From assembly GCF_039545135.1 (NCBI RefSeq), contig NZ_BAABRU010000010.1:186001-250000 (forward strand): 64,000 nt of DNA, written 5' to 3'. Position 1 is the stretch's first letter. Each line of letters opens with the position of its first letter. Below, piece after piece: positions 15,405 through 24,276 of the stretch. The translations under genes were made by a program, and so were the position numbers. Under the pieces are notes generated by a model. The model was not told where the DNA came from and ran no database searches. It worked only from the letters and a program-made list of their open reading frames with translations. The stretch comes from Herpetosiphon gulosus. Its GTDB lineage: Bacteria > Chloroflexota > Chloroflexia > Chloroflexales > Herpetosiphonaceae.

Positions 15405-16820
15405 CTATACGCCAGCGATCACACGGCCCTCGGCTAACAATTTTTCGACCAACTCTGGTGAGCGGGTTTCGGTGTAAATGCGCAACAATGGCTCAGTGCC
15501 CGAGAAGCGAATCAACAGCCAACTGCCATCTTGCAGGTGATATTTGTAGCCGCCTTGGGTTGTAATCGAATTCACCGTCAAGCCAGCTAAGGCATCGGGG
15601 CGGGCTGAATCAACTCGCTTGAGAATCGTATCGCGCTGCTCAGCAGGATAAGTAATATCCAAACGATCATAAAAATGTGGCCCAACTTTGCTGAACAATT
15701 CTTCCATGGTTTCGCTGGGCGTTTTGCCGCGCTTCAAGAACAAATCGAGCAACAGCAACGACGACAAAATCCCATCACGTTCCGGCAAATGCTTGGCAAA
15801 GGCAAACCCACCTGATTCTTCGCCACCAATAATTGCGTGTGATTCGATCATCTTGGGGCCGATATGCTTGAAGCCAACCGGAGTTTCGTAAATTGGCACA
15901 TTGTAAAGCTCAGCCAAACGATTAACCATCGAGGTGGTTGAAAGCGACTTAACGATGGGGCCGCGCCAACCTTTAACTTCTAATAAATAATAGGTCAGTA
16001 AGCCAAAAACCCGTAGCTGATCAACAAATTTACCTTTTTCATCGACCAAACCAACCCGATCTGCATCGCCGTCGTAGGCCAAGCCCGCGAAGGCTCCACT
16101 TTGCTTAACCACATTTTTGAGCTTGGTTAAATTGTCGTCGATTGGCTCGGGCGAACGCATGCCCGGGAACAAGGGGTTGCGCGTATCGTTGATTGGCACA
16201 ACTTTGGTTTGACCACCGTCAAGCAAGAGTGGCAAGAAACCAGCCCCAGCCCCATACATTGCATCGTTGATGATCGTCCAACCCTCACGTTTGATTGCCT
16301 CAAGATCGACCATTTGCTTGATCTGCGCCACATAATCGGGCGTGCCGTTGATCCGTTCAACCAAGCCTTGTTTTTCGGCCTCACGCAGCGCCATGCGTTT
16401 AACTGGCGCTTTCTCCAAACGATCTTCCAAGCGGGCAATTACTTCGGGCGAGGCTGAACCAGCATATTCGGGTTTATATTTATAGCCATTATCGCTGGGT
16501 GGGTTGTGCGAAGCAGTGATAATTGAGGCTCCACCAGCCTTTTTGCACAAAATGCTCCAACAAACCACCGGCGTAGGAGTCGCTTTTTCAGTTAAATAGA
16601 CATGAATTCCGTTGGCAGCCAGCACCTCGGCGGTGGCGGCGGCGAAGCGCTCGGAACCGAAACGAGTATCATAGCCAACCACCAACCCGCGCGGGGCCAA
16701 GCCCGACTCATGCAGATAATCCGCGACGGCTTGGGTGACAATTCGCACATTGTCAAAGGTATACTCTTCGGCGATCGCTGCTCGCCAACCGTCGGTGCCA
16801 AATTTGATTGCTGATGCCAT
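15405..16820 (-). CDS. Phosphohexomutase (phosphoglucomutase/phosphomannomutase)
   Basis: A 471-residue alpha-D-phosphohexomutase that interconverts hexose 6- and 1-phosphates in the cytoplasm. Visible are the phosphoserine loop 'TASHNPPSDNGYK', the metal loop 'DGDADRVGL', the sugar-recognition loop 'GGEESGGF' and the phosphate-binding loop 'RFSGTEPLLRIY'. Length is typical. AGGAG precedes the ATG. It follows a sugar-phosphate nucleotidyltransferase and lies close to ManC and Rmd, so it plausibly provides mannose-1-phosphate (or glucose-1-phosphate) for that pathway; sequence alone does not settle the epimer. Confidence 0.9.
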   Translation of the reverse strand: MASAIKFGTDGWRAAIAEEYTFDNVRIVTQAVADYLHESGLAPRGLVVGYDTRFGSERFAAATAEVLAANGIHVYLTEKATPTPVVCWSILCKKAGGASIITASHNPPSDNGYKYKPEYAGSASPEVIARLEDRLEKAPVKRMALREAEKQGLVERINGTPDYVAQIKQMVDLEAIKREGWTIINDAMYGAGAGFLPLLLDGGQTKVVPINDTRNPLFPGMRSPEPIDDNLTKLKNVVKQSGAFAGLAYDGDADRVGLVDEKGKFVDQLRVFGLLTYYLLEVKGWRGPIVKSLSTTSMVNRLAELYNVPIYETPVGFKHIGPKMIESHAIIGGEESGGFAFAKHLPERDGILSSLLLLDLFLKRGKTPSETMEELFSKVGPHFYDRLDITYPAEQRDTILKRVDSARPDALAGLTVNSITTQGGYKYHLQDGSWLLIRFSGTEPLLRIYTETRSPELVEKLLAEGRVIAGV

Positions 16821-16932
16821 ACACGCTCCTGAGCTTGCGATTGAAATTGGTTTCCCATGAATAGAGATTGCTGACGATCGCTCGTCAATACAACGAAATA
16901 GCGTTCAAAAATTTGAATGGGGTTGAATGATA

Positions 16933-17913
16933 TTAACCAAGCGCGAGACCTTCGACAGTTGCATGGTGGGCAACGTGCACATCATTGGCAATGGCGACAT
17001 TGTTTAGGTTTGCAGCGGCTTCAATTGTAACACGATCCCATGCGATCACCCGTTCAAGTCGGGCATGCTCACCCACCACACAGCCGCTGCCAAGCATAAT
17101 CGGGGCAATTAATTGGGCGCTAGGGCTGATTTGAGCATCAGCCGCAGCCCACACTCCTGCTGCATATTGTATGCCATGCACCGTTTCATATGGTAAATGA
17201 CCGAGCAATACCGCTGCGTTGGCCGCTAAATAGCCTGCCAATGTGCCAATATCTTGGCTGTAGGCGTTGTGTTGATAGGCATAAATCGGGGCTTGAGCCG
17301 CTAGCAAACTGGGGAAGAGATCGCGTTCGAGCATGGCAAAGCCTTGAGTGGGAATCTGGGCAATCGCCGCTGGCTCAAATACATAGGCTCCGCTATTAAT
17401 CGTGTTGGCGAGGGCAGTGCCAGCAACAGGTTTTTCTTGGAAGGCATAAACCCGTTGATTTTGATCGCTGGCAACTACGCCAAAGGCTGAGGTATCGGCC
17501 ACTTGGCGCACGGCAATCGTAGCAACACCGCCAAATTGGGCATGAGCTTGCCAAAGTTGGGCCACATCAAAATCGGTCAATTCGTCGCCGTTCAGCACCA
17601 AAATCGGCCCAGCCTCAAGCAAATTGGTTTGCTCAAGGGCGTAGCGCACTGCGCCAGCTGTGCCCAGAGCTTCTGGCTCTTGGACAATCTGCAAATCTAG
17701 CCCAAAGGCTGTGCCATCGCCATAGGCAGCCAAAAATTGCTCGGCCAAATATTGCACTGCCAAAATCACATGGCGCACCCCTTGGTTGCCCAAACGCCGC
17801 AAGGTTCGGCTCATCAACGCTTCGCCAGCAATCGGTACAAGTGGCTTGGGGAGTTGATTGGTCAATGGGCGTAGGCGTGTGCCTAATCCGCCAACTAAAA
17901 TAACTGCACGCAT
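16933..17913 (-). CDS. Sugar-1-phosphate nucleotidyltransferase with left-handed beta-helix
   Basis: A 326-residue NDP-sugar pyrophosphorylase: nucleotide-binding signature 'VGGLGTRLRPLTNQLPKPLV', acidic metal motif 'LVLNGDELTDFD' and a C-terminal hexapeptide-repeat region ('AQISPSAQLIAPIMLGSGC'-type) that oligomerises such enzymes. It transfers a nucleotide from NTP to a sugar-1-phosphate. The closest groups are GDP-mannose and glucose-1-phosphate pyrophosphorylases; the base and sugar are not certain. It is followed on the same strand by the phosphohexomutase and separated from upstream manC by a strong terminator, so it likely has its own promoter. Confidence 0.85.
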   Translation of the reverse strand: MRAVILVGGLGTRLRPLTNQLPKPLVPIAGEALMSRTLRRLGNQGVRHVILAVQYLAEQFLAAYGDGTAFGLDLQIVQEPEALGTAGAVRYALEQTNLLEAGPILVLNGDELTDFDVAQLWQAHAQFGGVATIAVRQVADTSAFGVVASDQNQRVYAFQEKPVAGTALANTINSGAYVFEPAAIAQIPTQGFAMLERDLFPSLLAAQAPIYAYQHNAYSQDIGTLAGYLAANAAVLLGHLPYETVHGIQYAAGVWAAADAQISPSAQLIAPIMLGSGCVVGEHARLERVIAWDRVTIEAAANLNNVAIANDVHVAHHATVEGLALG

Positions 17914-17929
17914 ACAACTGCTTTCATAA

Positions 17930-17976
17930 AAGCACGGCAGTGGTTTGGTTATCGCTAACCACCTGCTGCCGTGCCC
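17930..17976 (-). terminator. Terminator after manC
   Basis: GCACGGCAG and CTGCCGTGC arms with an inner GGTT/AACC pairing, followed on the minus strand by TTTTATG. It separates manC-rmd transcription from the downstream nucleotidyltransferase gene. Confidence 0.7.
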
Positions 17977-17988
17977 TTCAATTATAAC

Positions 17989-19059
17989 TTACAATACATC
18001 ATTGCGGCCTTCAGTCCGCAATTGATCGACAATTTTCTTGACATCTTGGGCGCGATCACGTGGGGCAATCAGCAAGGCATCGCCAGTATCGACCACCAAA
18101 AAGCCATCAAGGCCAATTGTGGCGATCATGCGGCCTGAATCGCTGTAAATCAAGGTCGATTTGGTATCAACCTCGACGTGCGGCCCAATCACCACATTGG
18201 CCGAATCGTCGTCGCTCATCAAGGTGGTCAGGGTGTGCCAATCGCCAACGTCGCTCCAGCCAATATCAACTGGCACAACCGCGACGTTCGGCGCACGCTC
18301 CATAATCCCATAATCGACGGTGATATTTTCGACGTTCTCCCAGACGTGGGCTAGAGTATCGTGGTAGCGCGATTTGCCAAACGAGGCTTGCACTTGATTG
18401 AGTTGGTTGCGCAATTCGGGCATGTGGCGGCCAATCGCATCAAGGAAGGTTTTGGTTTGCCAAACGAAAATTCCAGCGTTCCAGAAATAATTACCTTTGG
18501 CCAGATAGCGCTCAGCAGTATCTTGATCGGGTTTTTCAGCAAACCGCTGCACCCGATGAATTTTATGATTATGAGCTTCGGTGATCAATTCGCCACATTG
18601 AATATAGCCGTAGCCTGTATTGGCAAATGATGGCTTGACCCCAAGCGTCACCAAATAGCCTTCGCGAGCAGCAACTTCGGCGGCTTGCAGCGCTTGACGA
18701 AAGGCTTCGTTGCGTAAAATCAAGTGATCAGCGCTCAGGACCGCCATTACTGCATCGGGAGCTGAGCGGCGCATATGAATTGCCGCCAAGCCAATCGCCG
18801 AAGCTGTACCACGGCCACTCGGCTCTAAAATAACGTTATTGCGCGGAATATCGCTCAACTGCTCACGAATTAATTCCTCGTAATCCGAGCCAGTCACCAC
18901 GAACACCCGACCCTCTTCGATCAAAGGCCGTACTCGATCGACAGTTTCTTGCAGCATGGTGCGATTTGAAAGCAAGGGTAAAAATTGCTTGGGCTTGGTA
19001 CGACGTGAACGCGGCCACAATCGCGAGCCAGTACCCCCAGCAAGCACTAAAATATCCAT
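17989..19059 (-). CDS. manC: Mannose-1-phosphate guanylyltransferase
   Basis: A 356-residue GMP-type enzyme making GDP-mannose from mannose-1-phosphate and GTP. The N-terminal signature 'LAGGTGSRLWPRSRRTKPKQ' with the pyrophosphorylase Lys, 'LSADHLI' for metal binding and 'RFAEKPD' (the mannose-phosphate Lys motif) are all present. It is the short form without the phosphomannose isomerase domain. It follows rmd by 15 nt, which supports GDP-mannose to GDP-rhamnose flow. Confidence 0.92.
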   Translation of the reverse strand: MDILVLAGGTGSRLWPRSRRTKPKQFLPLLSNRTMLQETVDRVRPLIEEGRVFVVTGSDYEELIREQLSDIPRNNVILEPSGRGTASAIGLAAIHMRRSAPDAVMAVLSADHLILRNEAFRQALQAAEVAAREGYLVTLGVKPSFANTGYGYIQCGELITEAHNHKIHRVQRFAEKPDQDTAERYLAKGNYFWNAGIFVWQTKTFLDAIGRHMPELRNQLNQVQASFGKSRYHDTLAHVWENVENITVDYGIMERAPNVAVVPVDIGWSDVGDWHTLTTLMSDDDSANVVIGPHVEVDTKSTLIYSDSGRMIATIGLDGFLVVDTGDALLIAPRDRAQDVKKIVDQLRTEGRNDVL

Positions 19060-19074
19060 ATAGTTAATCCTCTG

Positions 19075-20043
19075 TTATTGGTTAATGTGGGAACCAACTC
19101 TCTCTTGCTCGGTTGCGACGTGGCCGCGCCATTCATTCAGAATATCGCTCAGCGTATCATCAAGACGATACTGCGGCTCCCACCCGATTTGGCTGCGCAA
19201 GCGACTAGCATCGCACGCCACAATTGGCACATCAACTGGACGCAAGCGTTGAGGATCAACTTCGACCGTGATCGTTTGGCCACTGAGTGCAATGAGGCGA
19301 TCAAGAATTGACTGAATTGAGACACTCTGACCTACGCCAATATTATAAATTTCGCCAGGCTGCGCTCGTTCAAGCAGCAGATGATAGGCCCGCACAACAT
19401 CACGCACATCGCTAAAATCGCGCTGCGGCGTAAGGTTGCCAACCTGAATCACTGGCGGCTGCAAGCCTGCTTCGATGCGAGCAATTTGGTGGGCAAAGGC
19501 TGGCACAACAAAATCAGCCCGTTGGCCAGGCCCAGTATGGTTAAATGGCCGAGCACGAATCACCTTCAGGCCATGGCTATACCACCATTGCCCCGCCAGC
19601 AAATCTTGGGCTGCCTTGGAAACAGCATACGGATCAGCTGGGCAAAGCATGGTGTTTTCGTCGGCGGGCAAGCCTGAACGATGGGCCATGCCATACATCG
19701 CATTCGAGCCAACCACCAACACAATTGGATCAAGTTGAGCCGACTTGATCGCTTCAAACAGGTGCAATTGGCCGAGTACATTGATATTAAATGTCCCAGC
19801 GGGATCACGAAACGATTGGGGAATCGCCGATTGGGCCGCTAAATGCACCACCACATCAGGAGCTGCATTTGCCACCGCCGTTGCTACCGCCGAACGATCA
19901 AGCAGATCAGCCAGCACCGTTGGAAGTTGTGGGTGGGCTTCACGCCCCAAAGCCCATAATTCCCAAGTCGTTGCTTGCTGCAAATAGCGAACAAGATGTT
20001 GGCCAACAAAGCCATTAGCGCCAGTAATTAATGCTCGTGTCAT
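19075..20043 (-). CDS. rmd: GDP-6-deoxy-D-mannose reductase-like SDR (Rmd)
   Basis: A 322-residue extended short-chain dehydrogenase. NAD(P) motif 'ALITGANGFVGQHLVRYL', Ser-Tyr-Lys catalytic set with 'DPYAVSKAAQDLLA', and 'RPFNHTGPGQ', which is diagnostic of the GDP-mannose dehydratase/Rmd branch. Rmd reduces GDP-4-keto-6-deoxymannose to GDP-D-rhamnose. The start at 20043 matches the SDR N-terminus; 20 residues of a longer frame do not. It lies directly upstream of manC. A separate GDP-mannose 4,6-dehydratase is not in this window, so Gmd must be encoded elsewhere, or this enzyme could itself be a dehydratase. Confidence 0.85.
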   Translation of the reverse strand: MTRALITGANGFVGQHLVRYLQQATTWELWALGREAHPQLPTVLADLLDRSAVATAVANAAPDVVVHLAAQSAIPQSFRDPAGTFNINVLGQLHLFEAIKSAQLDPIVLVVGSNAMYGMAHRSGLPADENTMLCPADPYAVSKAAQDLLAGQWWYSHGLKVIRARPFNHTGPGQRADFVVPAFAHQIARIEAGLQPPVIQVGNLTPQRDFSDVRDVVRAYHLLLERAQPGEIYNIGVGQSVSIQSILDRLIALSGQTITVEVDPQRLRPVDVPIVACDASRLRSQIGWEPQYRLDDTLSDILNEWRGHVATEQERVGSHINQ

Positions 20044-20164
20044 AGCCCGCACTATACTGCGAGTTGAGATTGTTGGCAAGAAGCTGTTTATGCCTATTCG
20101 CATGGGTGGCTTAATCTTCTATACTGAGGATGGTTTTTTGGATATTTGTGCTGGAGATCGTTGA

Positions 20165-20815
20165 ATGTTCGAGCAATTTCACCTTCCGATTGCGGTTAGC
20201 GCCGAATTAGCCGATTTAGTCGCTCGTTTTGGCATGCCCCGTTTGCATCAAGTGGCCTTGATTGTGCCCGATGGTCAGTATCCGGCTACTGCCGCTGAGC
20301 AGGCGCTTGTTGTCCAAGGCCTCTTTGCACCCTTTGGCAAAGCCGACCGCTATGGCGAAGTTTGTATGGTCGTGCAACGACCCGATGGCAGCCTGATTAG
20401 TGCGCGGAAGGCCTATTATCCGGCTGAGGCTTTTCGCTTATTGACTGGTGGGATCAATTACGATGAGCCAGTCTATGAGGCGTTATTGCGCGAAACCGCC
20501 GAAGAAACCGGGCTTGATGTGCAGGTTGAGCGCTTTTTGGCGGCGGTCAGTTATCGCCCAACCACCAGCCCAACGCCCACGTTTTATACCTTTGCCTTTT
20601 TGCTGCGCGAATTGGGTGGCACATTGGGGGCAGTCGATGAATCGGAGCAAGTCGCGGCCTTTGGCTTTCCTCAGGTGAACGATCTGCCAACCCTTGCTAG
20701 CCAGCTCGAAAGCTTGAGCGGCAGCGAAGATCACGAAATTGCTGGCAATTGGCAAGATTGGGGCCGTTTTCGAGCTGTGCCACATCGAGTTATTTGGAAT
20801 TATTTTCAAGCCTAA
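20165..20815 (+). CDS. Nudix hydrolase
   Basis: A 216-residue protein with a complete Nudix box, 'GGINYDEPVYEALLRETAEE' followed by TGLD (G-x5-E-x7-RE-x2-EE-x-G), which binds divalent metal and cleaves nucleoside diphosphate-linked compounds. An N-terminal 80-residue extension has no motif I recognise. It is the first gene of a rightward run leading into three zinc-ribbon proteins. Substrate unknown. Confidence 0.87.
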   Translation: MFEQFHLPIAVSAELADLVARFGMPRLHQVALIVPDGQYPATAAEQALVVQGLFAPFGKADRYGEVCMVVQRPDGSLISARKAYYPAEAFRLLTGGINYDEPVYEALLRETAEETGLDVQVERFLAAVSYRPTTSPTPTFYTFAFLLRELGGTLGAVDESEQVAAFGFPQVNDLPTLASQLESLSGSEDHEIAGNWQDWGRFRAVPHRVIWNYFQA

Positions 20816-20842
20816 ATGAGGCAACGAGAGGAGTAAACATTT

Positions 20843-21364
20843 ATGCAATGTCCACGCTGTACCATGGCCGTTCCGGTTCCTAGGCATAGTTGCCCCTATT
20901 GCGAGCAAAAATTAGTCAAATCAGGCCAAGGTTTGTTCCAACCTCAAAACCTTGGGTTCGCTATGATGATTGCTGCGAGCCTGATTTTGCTTGCAATATT
21001 CTTGCCCTTACTTCAAATTGACCAAAGTGATCAAGCATTTAAACTTATTGATACCTTCATGCGTAACCAACTTGCGCCGTGGCCCGAACGTTGGAGATTA
21101 ATGGGATACACCCTCGTTGGAATTGGTGTTATAGCTTTCATTTGTGGGCTTCGATGTTTCTTTGCTTTACATTCGGGCTGGGCAACGCTTGCGACTTCAG
21201 TCGCGAGTTTCAGTTTAGTTTGTGTGCGTGTTGTCTTCAAAACTAAGATCAATGGAGCAAGTTATGGGTTGGGATTTTGGGTGCTACTTGTTGGTGGATT
21301 AGGAGTCCTCATCAGCGGTTTTTTGGTTCGCCATTTTAGTCGAACAAGGCCAAATAACACTTAA
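20843..21364 (+). CDS. Zinc-ribbon membrane protein 1
   Basis: A 173-residue protein: an N-terminal zinc ribbon made of 'CPRC' and 'CPYC' 14 residues apart, a short linker, then four predicted membrane helices. It shares this plan, and the opening residues 'MQCP', with the next two genes, so the three form a tandem family. Zinc-ribbon plus membrane proteins of this kind are usually of unknown function; a role in membrane stress or protein contact is only a guess. Confidence 0.75.
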   Translation: MQCPRCTMAVPVPRHSCPYCEQKLVKSGQGLFQPQNLGFAMMIAASLILLAIFLPLLQIDQSDQAFKLIDTFMRNQLAPWPERWRLMGYTLVGIGVIAFICGLRCFFALHSGWATLATSVASFSLVCVRVVFKTKINGASYGLGFWVLLVGGLGVLISGFLVRHFSRTRPNNT

Positions 21365-21375
21365 AGGAGGAAGCG

Positions 21376-21891
21376 ATGCAATGTCCACACTGCGCCATGA
21401 CGATGCCGATGGTGAGTGATAATTGCCCTTATTGCGGTAAATCGCTCAGGTTGCGCCAAGCACAAAACAGTATCAGCCTCCAGGCATTTGGCTCTTCAAT
21501 GTTTTTAGATGCGATCCTGATGCTGGCCGCACTCGGCTTAGGCATAGCTCAACGCGCCAGCGATAGTCAAAGTTTTCGTATGCTTACCAGTATCAGCCAA
21601 CCGAGCATTGAATGGCCAGTTTTATGGGCAAGCCTCAGTTATGGCTATGGAATTGTGGCTTTGCTGGCATTGTTGGGTAGCATTAGTTGCATGATTACCA
21701 AAAACCGGCGTTGGGCCATGGGTACACTGCTGTGTGGCATGGCTGGCGTGGCAATCTTGGCAACCTTTGGGGCTGGCATCTTATTCAACGATTCTGGCTA
21801 TAGCCCTGGGTTTGGCCTTTGGATTGGCTTATTTGGTAGTTTTACCTTGACGACCTCAAGCCTGATGTTTCAATTCTTGACCAGAAAATGA
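21376..21891 (+). CDS. Zinc-ribbon membrane protein 2
   Basis: A 171-residue paralogue of the preceding gene, 11 nt downstream with AAAGGAGG before its ATG. 'CPHC' and 'CPYC' form the ribbon; four membrane helices follow. The two proteins align over their whole length in plan but diverge in sequence, so duplication is not recent. No known function. Confidence 0.75.
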   Translation: MQCPHCAMTMPMVSDNCPYCGKSLRLRQAQNSISLQAFGSSMFLDAILMLAALGLGIAQRASDSQSFRMLTSISQPSIEWPVLWASLSYGYGIVALLALLGSISCMITKNRRWAMGTLLCGMAGVAILATFGAGILFNDSGYSPGFGLWIGLFGSFTLTTSSLMFQFLTRK

Positions 21892-21902
21892 AAGGAACCG
21901 CA

Positions 21903-22694
21903 ATGCAATGTCCTCAATGTTCCGCCGCTGTGGCTGATAGCAGCCGTTTTTGTACCTCGTGTGGCGCGACAATCACTCAACCTGCCGCCATGGATAAAAC
22001 CATGGCCTTGTCCAACTTGCCACCAATGACTAGTCCAGTTGATAAAACTCAAGCGATTAATCCGGCGCAAGTGCCAGCCGCGCAGCCAAATTATGGCCCA
22101 CCAGCGCCAGTTCAACCGAATTATGGCCCACCAGCCCAATCCAATGCCTACTCGCAACAAGGCTTTAGCCAACCTCAACAGTATGGCCAGATGCCGCCAG
22201 CAAATTATGGCCAAGTGCCGATGGGTTATGCAGTGCCCAATCAAGCGGGCTATGCGGCGATTCCCGCCGCCAATGGCAGCATTCCTGCAATTCTAATGAT
22301 TGTGAGTGCCTTGGCAATCTTGATTGGTATTTTTCTGCCATTAATTGTAATTAGTGGTACAAATATTAGCCTATTGCAAATGCTTGATCCTCAATATGCG
22401 CAAGATGTGGTAAGTGACGGGGCGGCAATATTTGTGTATGGTGTTCCGGCTGGAGCTGGGCTTATGCTATTGCTCGGTATCATGGCTTTTATCAAACGCC
22501 GTAACCTCTGGGGCGGCCTAAATATTCTGCCAAGTTTATTTGTTTTAGGTATTACAGGGTTATTACTGATTGGTGCAGCAGTCAGCGAAGATATCGATCA
22601 AGCAGGTTCGGGTTTGCTGCTCATGACGGTTAGTGCTGCGGCTGCATTGGTTGCAAGCATTGCCTTTTTGATTCGTAAGAAGCAGCCACGCTAA
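21903..22694 (+). CDS. Zinc-ribbon, Pro/Gln/Tyr-rich membrane protein 3
   Basis: A 263-residue third member of the tandem family. 'CPQC' and 'CTSCG' form the ribbon, then about 90 residues of low-complexity linker with repeated 'NYGPPAPVQPNYGPPA' units, then four membrane helices. The start at 21903 has AAAGGA 6 nt upstream; an earlier in-frame ATG overlaps the previous stop. The linker resembles flexible Pro/Gln/Tyr tails in other bacterial membrane proteins. Function unknown; it probably acts with its two neighbours. Confidence 0.75.
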   Translation: MQCPQCSAAVADSSRFCTSCGATITQPAAMDKTMALSNLPPMTSPVDKTQAINPAQVPAAQPNYGPPAPVQPNYGPPAQSNAYSQQGFSQPQQYGQMPPANYGQVPMGYAVPNQAGYAAIPAANGSIPAILMIVSALAILIGIFLPLIVISGTNISLLQMLDPQYAQDVVSDGAAIFVYGVPAGAGLMLLLGIMAFIKRRNLWGGLNILPSLFVLGITGLLLIGAAVSEDIDQAGSGLLLMTVSAAAALVASIAFLIRKKQPR

Positions 22695-22695
22695 T

Positions 22696-23445
22696 ATGTT
22701 GTTATCTGTTGCAATTATTGCTCGCGATGAAGAGCGCCATATCGGGGCCGCTTTGGCCTCAATCGGCAATCTGGCGGCTGAGATTGTGGTTTTGCTCGAC
22801 CCCCGTACCCGCGATCGCACCGCTGAAATTTGTGCTCAAGCTGGGGCACGTGTGGTCGAAGCGATGTTTGAGTCGTTTCCGGCGCAGCGCAATCGGGCTT
22901 TGGCCGAATGCCGAGGCGAGTGGGTGTTGTTTTTAGATGCTGATGAGCGGGTAACTCCCAACTTACAGCATGAAATTCGCCAGCTGTTGCAAGGCCAATC
23001 AAGCCATGTCGGCTATTGGATTCCGCGCTTCAATCGCTATTGGGGGCGAGCGTTGCGCGGCGGCGGTTGGTATCCCGACTATCAGCTACGTCTATTACAA
23101 CGCAGCAAAGCCCAGTATGACACCACGCGCTTGGTGCATGAATTGGTGATATTGGATGGCAGCGAAGGCCAGTTAACCCAACATCTTGAACATATCAATA
23201 TTGAATCGTGGGCCGAGTTGCGTGAAAAACAGCAGCGTTATGCCCAAGCCGAGGCCGCCACGCTCTATCGCAATGGCGTGCGCGTCAAGCCCCAAAACTA
23301 TATTTTGCAGCCGTTGCGAGCAATTTGGCGGCGCTATATCACTTGGGGTGGCTATCGCGATGGCTGGTTGGGTATGCTTTTGGCCTTGGTGCTGGGCTGG
23401 TATGAGTTTAAAATGTACCTCGCCTTAGCCAAACATGGGGCTTAA
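22696..23445 (+). CDS. Glycosyltransferase family 2 (WaaE/KdtX-like)
   Basis: A 249-residue GT-A transferase: 'LSVAIIARDEERHIGAALAS' at the N-terminus, the metal-binding DXD-type motif 'VLFLDADERVTP', and 'WIPRFNRYWGRALRGGGWYP', which is typical of the WaaE/KdtX branch that adds a hexose to a membrane glycolipid or core sugar. A C-terminal hydrophobic segment may tie it to the membrane. It starts 1 nt after the last zinc-ribbon gene, so it is in that operon. A hairpin follows the stop. Confidence 0.85.
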   Translation: MLLSVAIIARDEERHIGAALASIGNLAAEIVVLLDPRTRDRTAEICAQAGARVVEAMFESFPAQRNRALAECRGEWVLFLDADERVTPNLQHEIRQLLQGQSSHVGYWIPRFNRYWGRALRGGGWYPDYQLRLLQRSKAQYDTTRLVHELVILDGSEGQLTQHLEHINIESWAELREKQQRYAQAEAATLYRNGVRVKPQNYILQPLRAIWRRYITWGGYRDGWLGMLLALVLGWYEFKMYLALAKHGA

Positions 23446-23450
23446 ATCAA

Positions 23451-23480
23451 AATGGGTTGGGGAAATTGCCCCAGCCCATT
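23451..23480 (+). terminator. Hairpin after the GT2 gene
   Basis: AATGGGTTGGGG pairs with CCCCAGCCCATT with one G-U. The T-run is poor, so its strength as a terminator is uncertain. Confidence 0.5.
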
Positions 23481-23519
23481 CTTGACTTGACATCATTGTT
23501 AATGTCTTCGCTCGCTTAC

Positions 23520-24014
23520 TTAACCTTTGGTTTCTTGAGAAAGTTCAAAAAGAAACCAAACTCGATTTTCGGTCTGATCAATCATTGGTTCAAGCTCACT
23601 GGCGGTGGCCACATCATTGGCCTTATCGGCTACGTCATGGGCTTTGCGCAAGTTTTTTACCAAGGTTTGATTATCGCCAACCAACTCAGTTAGCATGTTT
23701 GCTGGCTCAACAAACTCAGCATTATTATCATCAATCGTTTGCAGTTCGCTGATATGGCCGATTGAGCGCAACGATGTGCCCCCAATGCGGCGAGCGCGTT
23801 CGGCCAAAATATCGGTTGTGGCAAAAATCTGATTAGCATGCTCATCGAACATCAAATGCAAATCGCGAAAATGGCGACCAGTCAAATGCCAATGGAAATT
23901 TTTGTATTTCATATATAGGGCAAACGAATTGGCCAAGCTGCGGTTGAGTGCCTCGATGACTGGGCCAGTCGCTTTTGCATCTAAGTCAGTTGGGGTTTTT
24001 AAACGTTTATCCAT
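23520..24014 (-). CDS. dps: Dps-family ferritin-like protein
   Basis: A 164-residue four-helix Dps protein, which oxidises and stores iron and protects DNA as a cytoplasmic dodecamer. The ferroxidase ligands of the family appear in 'KNFHWHLTGRHFRDLHLMFD' and the following EHANQIFATTDILAERARR (His, His, Asp, Glu). Length is typical. GGAG precedes the start. It is transcribed alone, convergent with the GT2 operon, with a 262-bp upstream gap suitable for stress control, though I recognise no PerR or OxyR box. Confidence 0.92.
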   Translation of the reverse strand: MDKRLKTPTDLDAKATGPVIEALNRSLANSFALYMKYKNFHWHLTGRHFRDLHLMFDEHANQIFATTDILAERARRIGGTSLRSIGHISELQTIDDNNAEFVEPANMLTELVGDNQTLVKNLRKAHDVADKANDVATASELEPMIDQTENRVWFLFELSQETKG

Positions 24015-24276
24015 TTTACTTTTGCTCCTTCAAACAACGATTTTCGATTAATAGCATTGCAGATGATGTGCCATGAAATTGAGATTATGAATCCGATTCA
24101 TGACACCTTGCGTTGCAAGGGATTGACAAGCCTTTAATCAATCCCTAGAATAAGCCCATCAATGCTTACACCTTGATTAACGTCTTTTACGGTTGTTGGA
24201 TCTGCAACAACCGCGCCGCTGTAAACGTCGATGCAGAGAGAATCTCAACACGTTTTAATTCAGAAAGGGTCCACGT

